Origin: Chloroflexota bacterium
Lineage (GTDB): Bacteria; Chloroflexota; Dormibacteria; Dormibacterales; Dormibacteraceae
Length of the DNA stretch: 8,217 bases
Assembly: GCA_005888075.1 (NCBI GenBank)
Contig: VBKD01000152.1
Location: 1-8,217 of the forward strand
Direction of reading: 5' to 3'
Shown: positions 7,932-8,217 of the stretch, piece by piece
Layout of the letters: the number at the start of each line of letters is the position of its first letter
Position numbering within the stretch: the first letter of the stretch is position 1
Notes under the pieces: model-generated
What the model saw: the letters and a program-made list of their open reading frames with translations, nothing else
Told to the model about the DNA's origin: nothing
Database searches by the model: none
Made by a program: the position numbers and the translations under genes

Positions 7932-8217
7932 TCAGCAGCTCGCACGTCTCGCTGCCGCAGCCTGCGCCTCTGACCAGTTAAAAGCTGCAAGAGAAAGGGC
8001 GTACGAGCGCTTGCCCACGCAGGCAACCCGATCGACATTCTGGCGGAGAGAAGGGTCCAGCTGCCCTCGGGAAGCGAGGAGAGCCGGCGTCGCGTCACTT
8101 GACAGCTCTGACATGTATGCCGCATCGATCTTGTGCGCCGACTGAGCGTGGCTGGTGTTCAGCCCGACGACAATCGCTTCGGGGTTTACGAAGTTCAGCG
8201 CGAGAAGCAAGACCGCG
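7932..8217 (-). CDS. DUF4153/DUF4173-like membrane protein, C-terminal part (partial)
   Basis: The frame is open from the right window edge to a TGA at 7932-7934, giving about 94 residues of a gene whose start is outside the window. The end of a hydrophobic segment (VLLLALNFVNPEA) leads into IVVGLNTSHAQSAHKIDAAY, then MSELSSDATPALLASRG. The pattern of a final membrane helix, N-x-x-NP-(E/D)A, then a short region with L/IDA-Y and LS-DA-PAL is what I recall from the C-termini of DUF4153/DUF4173 multi-pass membrane proteins. Their function is unknown, with occasional links to sensor kinases. The remainder (SLRQNVDRVACVGKRSY and an Ala-rich end) is a short soluble tail. A TTG at 8208-8210 could be mistaken for a start, but the frame and hydrophobicity continue past it to the edge. 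Confidence 0.6.
   Translation of the reverse strand, partial: AVLLLALNFVNPEAIVVGLNTSHAQSAHKIDAAYMSELSSDATPALLASRGQLDPSLRQNVDRVACVGKRSYALSLAAFNWSEAQAAAARRASC

Overview
The window is high-GC bacterial chromosome with tightly packed, ordinary-looking genes. There are no tRNA, rRNA, insertion-sequence, phage or CRISPR signatures. Gene content (ClpB, a Chloroflexota/actinobacterial-type Fpg variant, SIMPL, DUF2277, DUF2087, DUF4153, a TAP-like lipoprotein peptidase) and frequent -10 boxes directly in front of start codons suggest a soil-type Terrabacteria lineage such as Chloroflexota, Dormibacterota or Actinomycetota. The phylum cannot be fixed from this window alone.

Layout. Positions 1-54 may hold the last codons of a plus-strand gene, ending in a 16-bp palindrome. 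A secreted or lipid-anchored S33/TAP-like peptidase (183-1640, +) runs tail to tail, with a 3-base gap, into clpB (1644-4145, -). clpB is divergent from an fpg/mutM-type DNA glycosylase (4205-5032, +), and their predicted promoters overlap in a 59-bp gap. A structured 96-bp intergenic region separates fpg from a convergent DUF2277 gene (5129-5347, -). The rest is all on the minus strand, in transcription order right to left: the C-terminus of a DUF4153-like membrane protein (7932 to the edge), an orphan three-helix membrane protein (7473-7886), a DUF2087 protein (6984-7328), a SIMPL-domain protein (6172-6924), a two-helix membrane protein (5456-6142) and DUF2277.

Function. ClpB (protein disaggregation) and Fpg (oxidised-base repair) form a divergent stress-related pair. 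The minus-strand block is mostly envelope-associated: SIMPL plus several small membrane proteins, which may form one or two short operons.

Most notable observations. (1) clpB is intact in frame but lacks about 30 residues just before the second Walker A motif. This removes the helix after the VIGQ motif and the strand leading into the P-loop; it is either a real lesion or variant, or an assembly artefact. (2) At least three genes have a TAnnnT -10 box 6-7 nt before the start codon and no Shine-Dalgarno, pointing to leaderless transcription, whereas SIMPL and DUF2087 have SD-like sites. I found no convincing undescribed multi-gene system.
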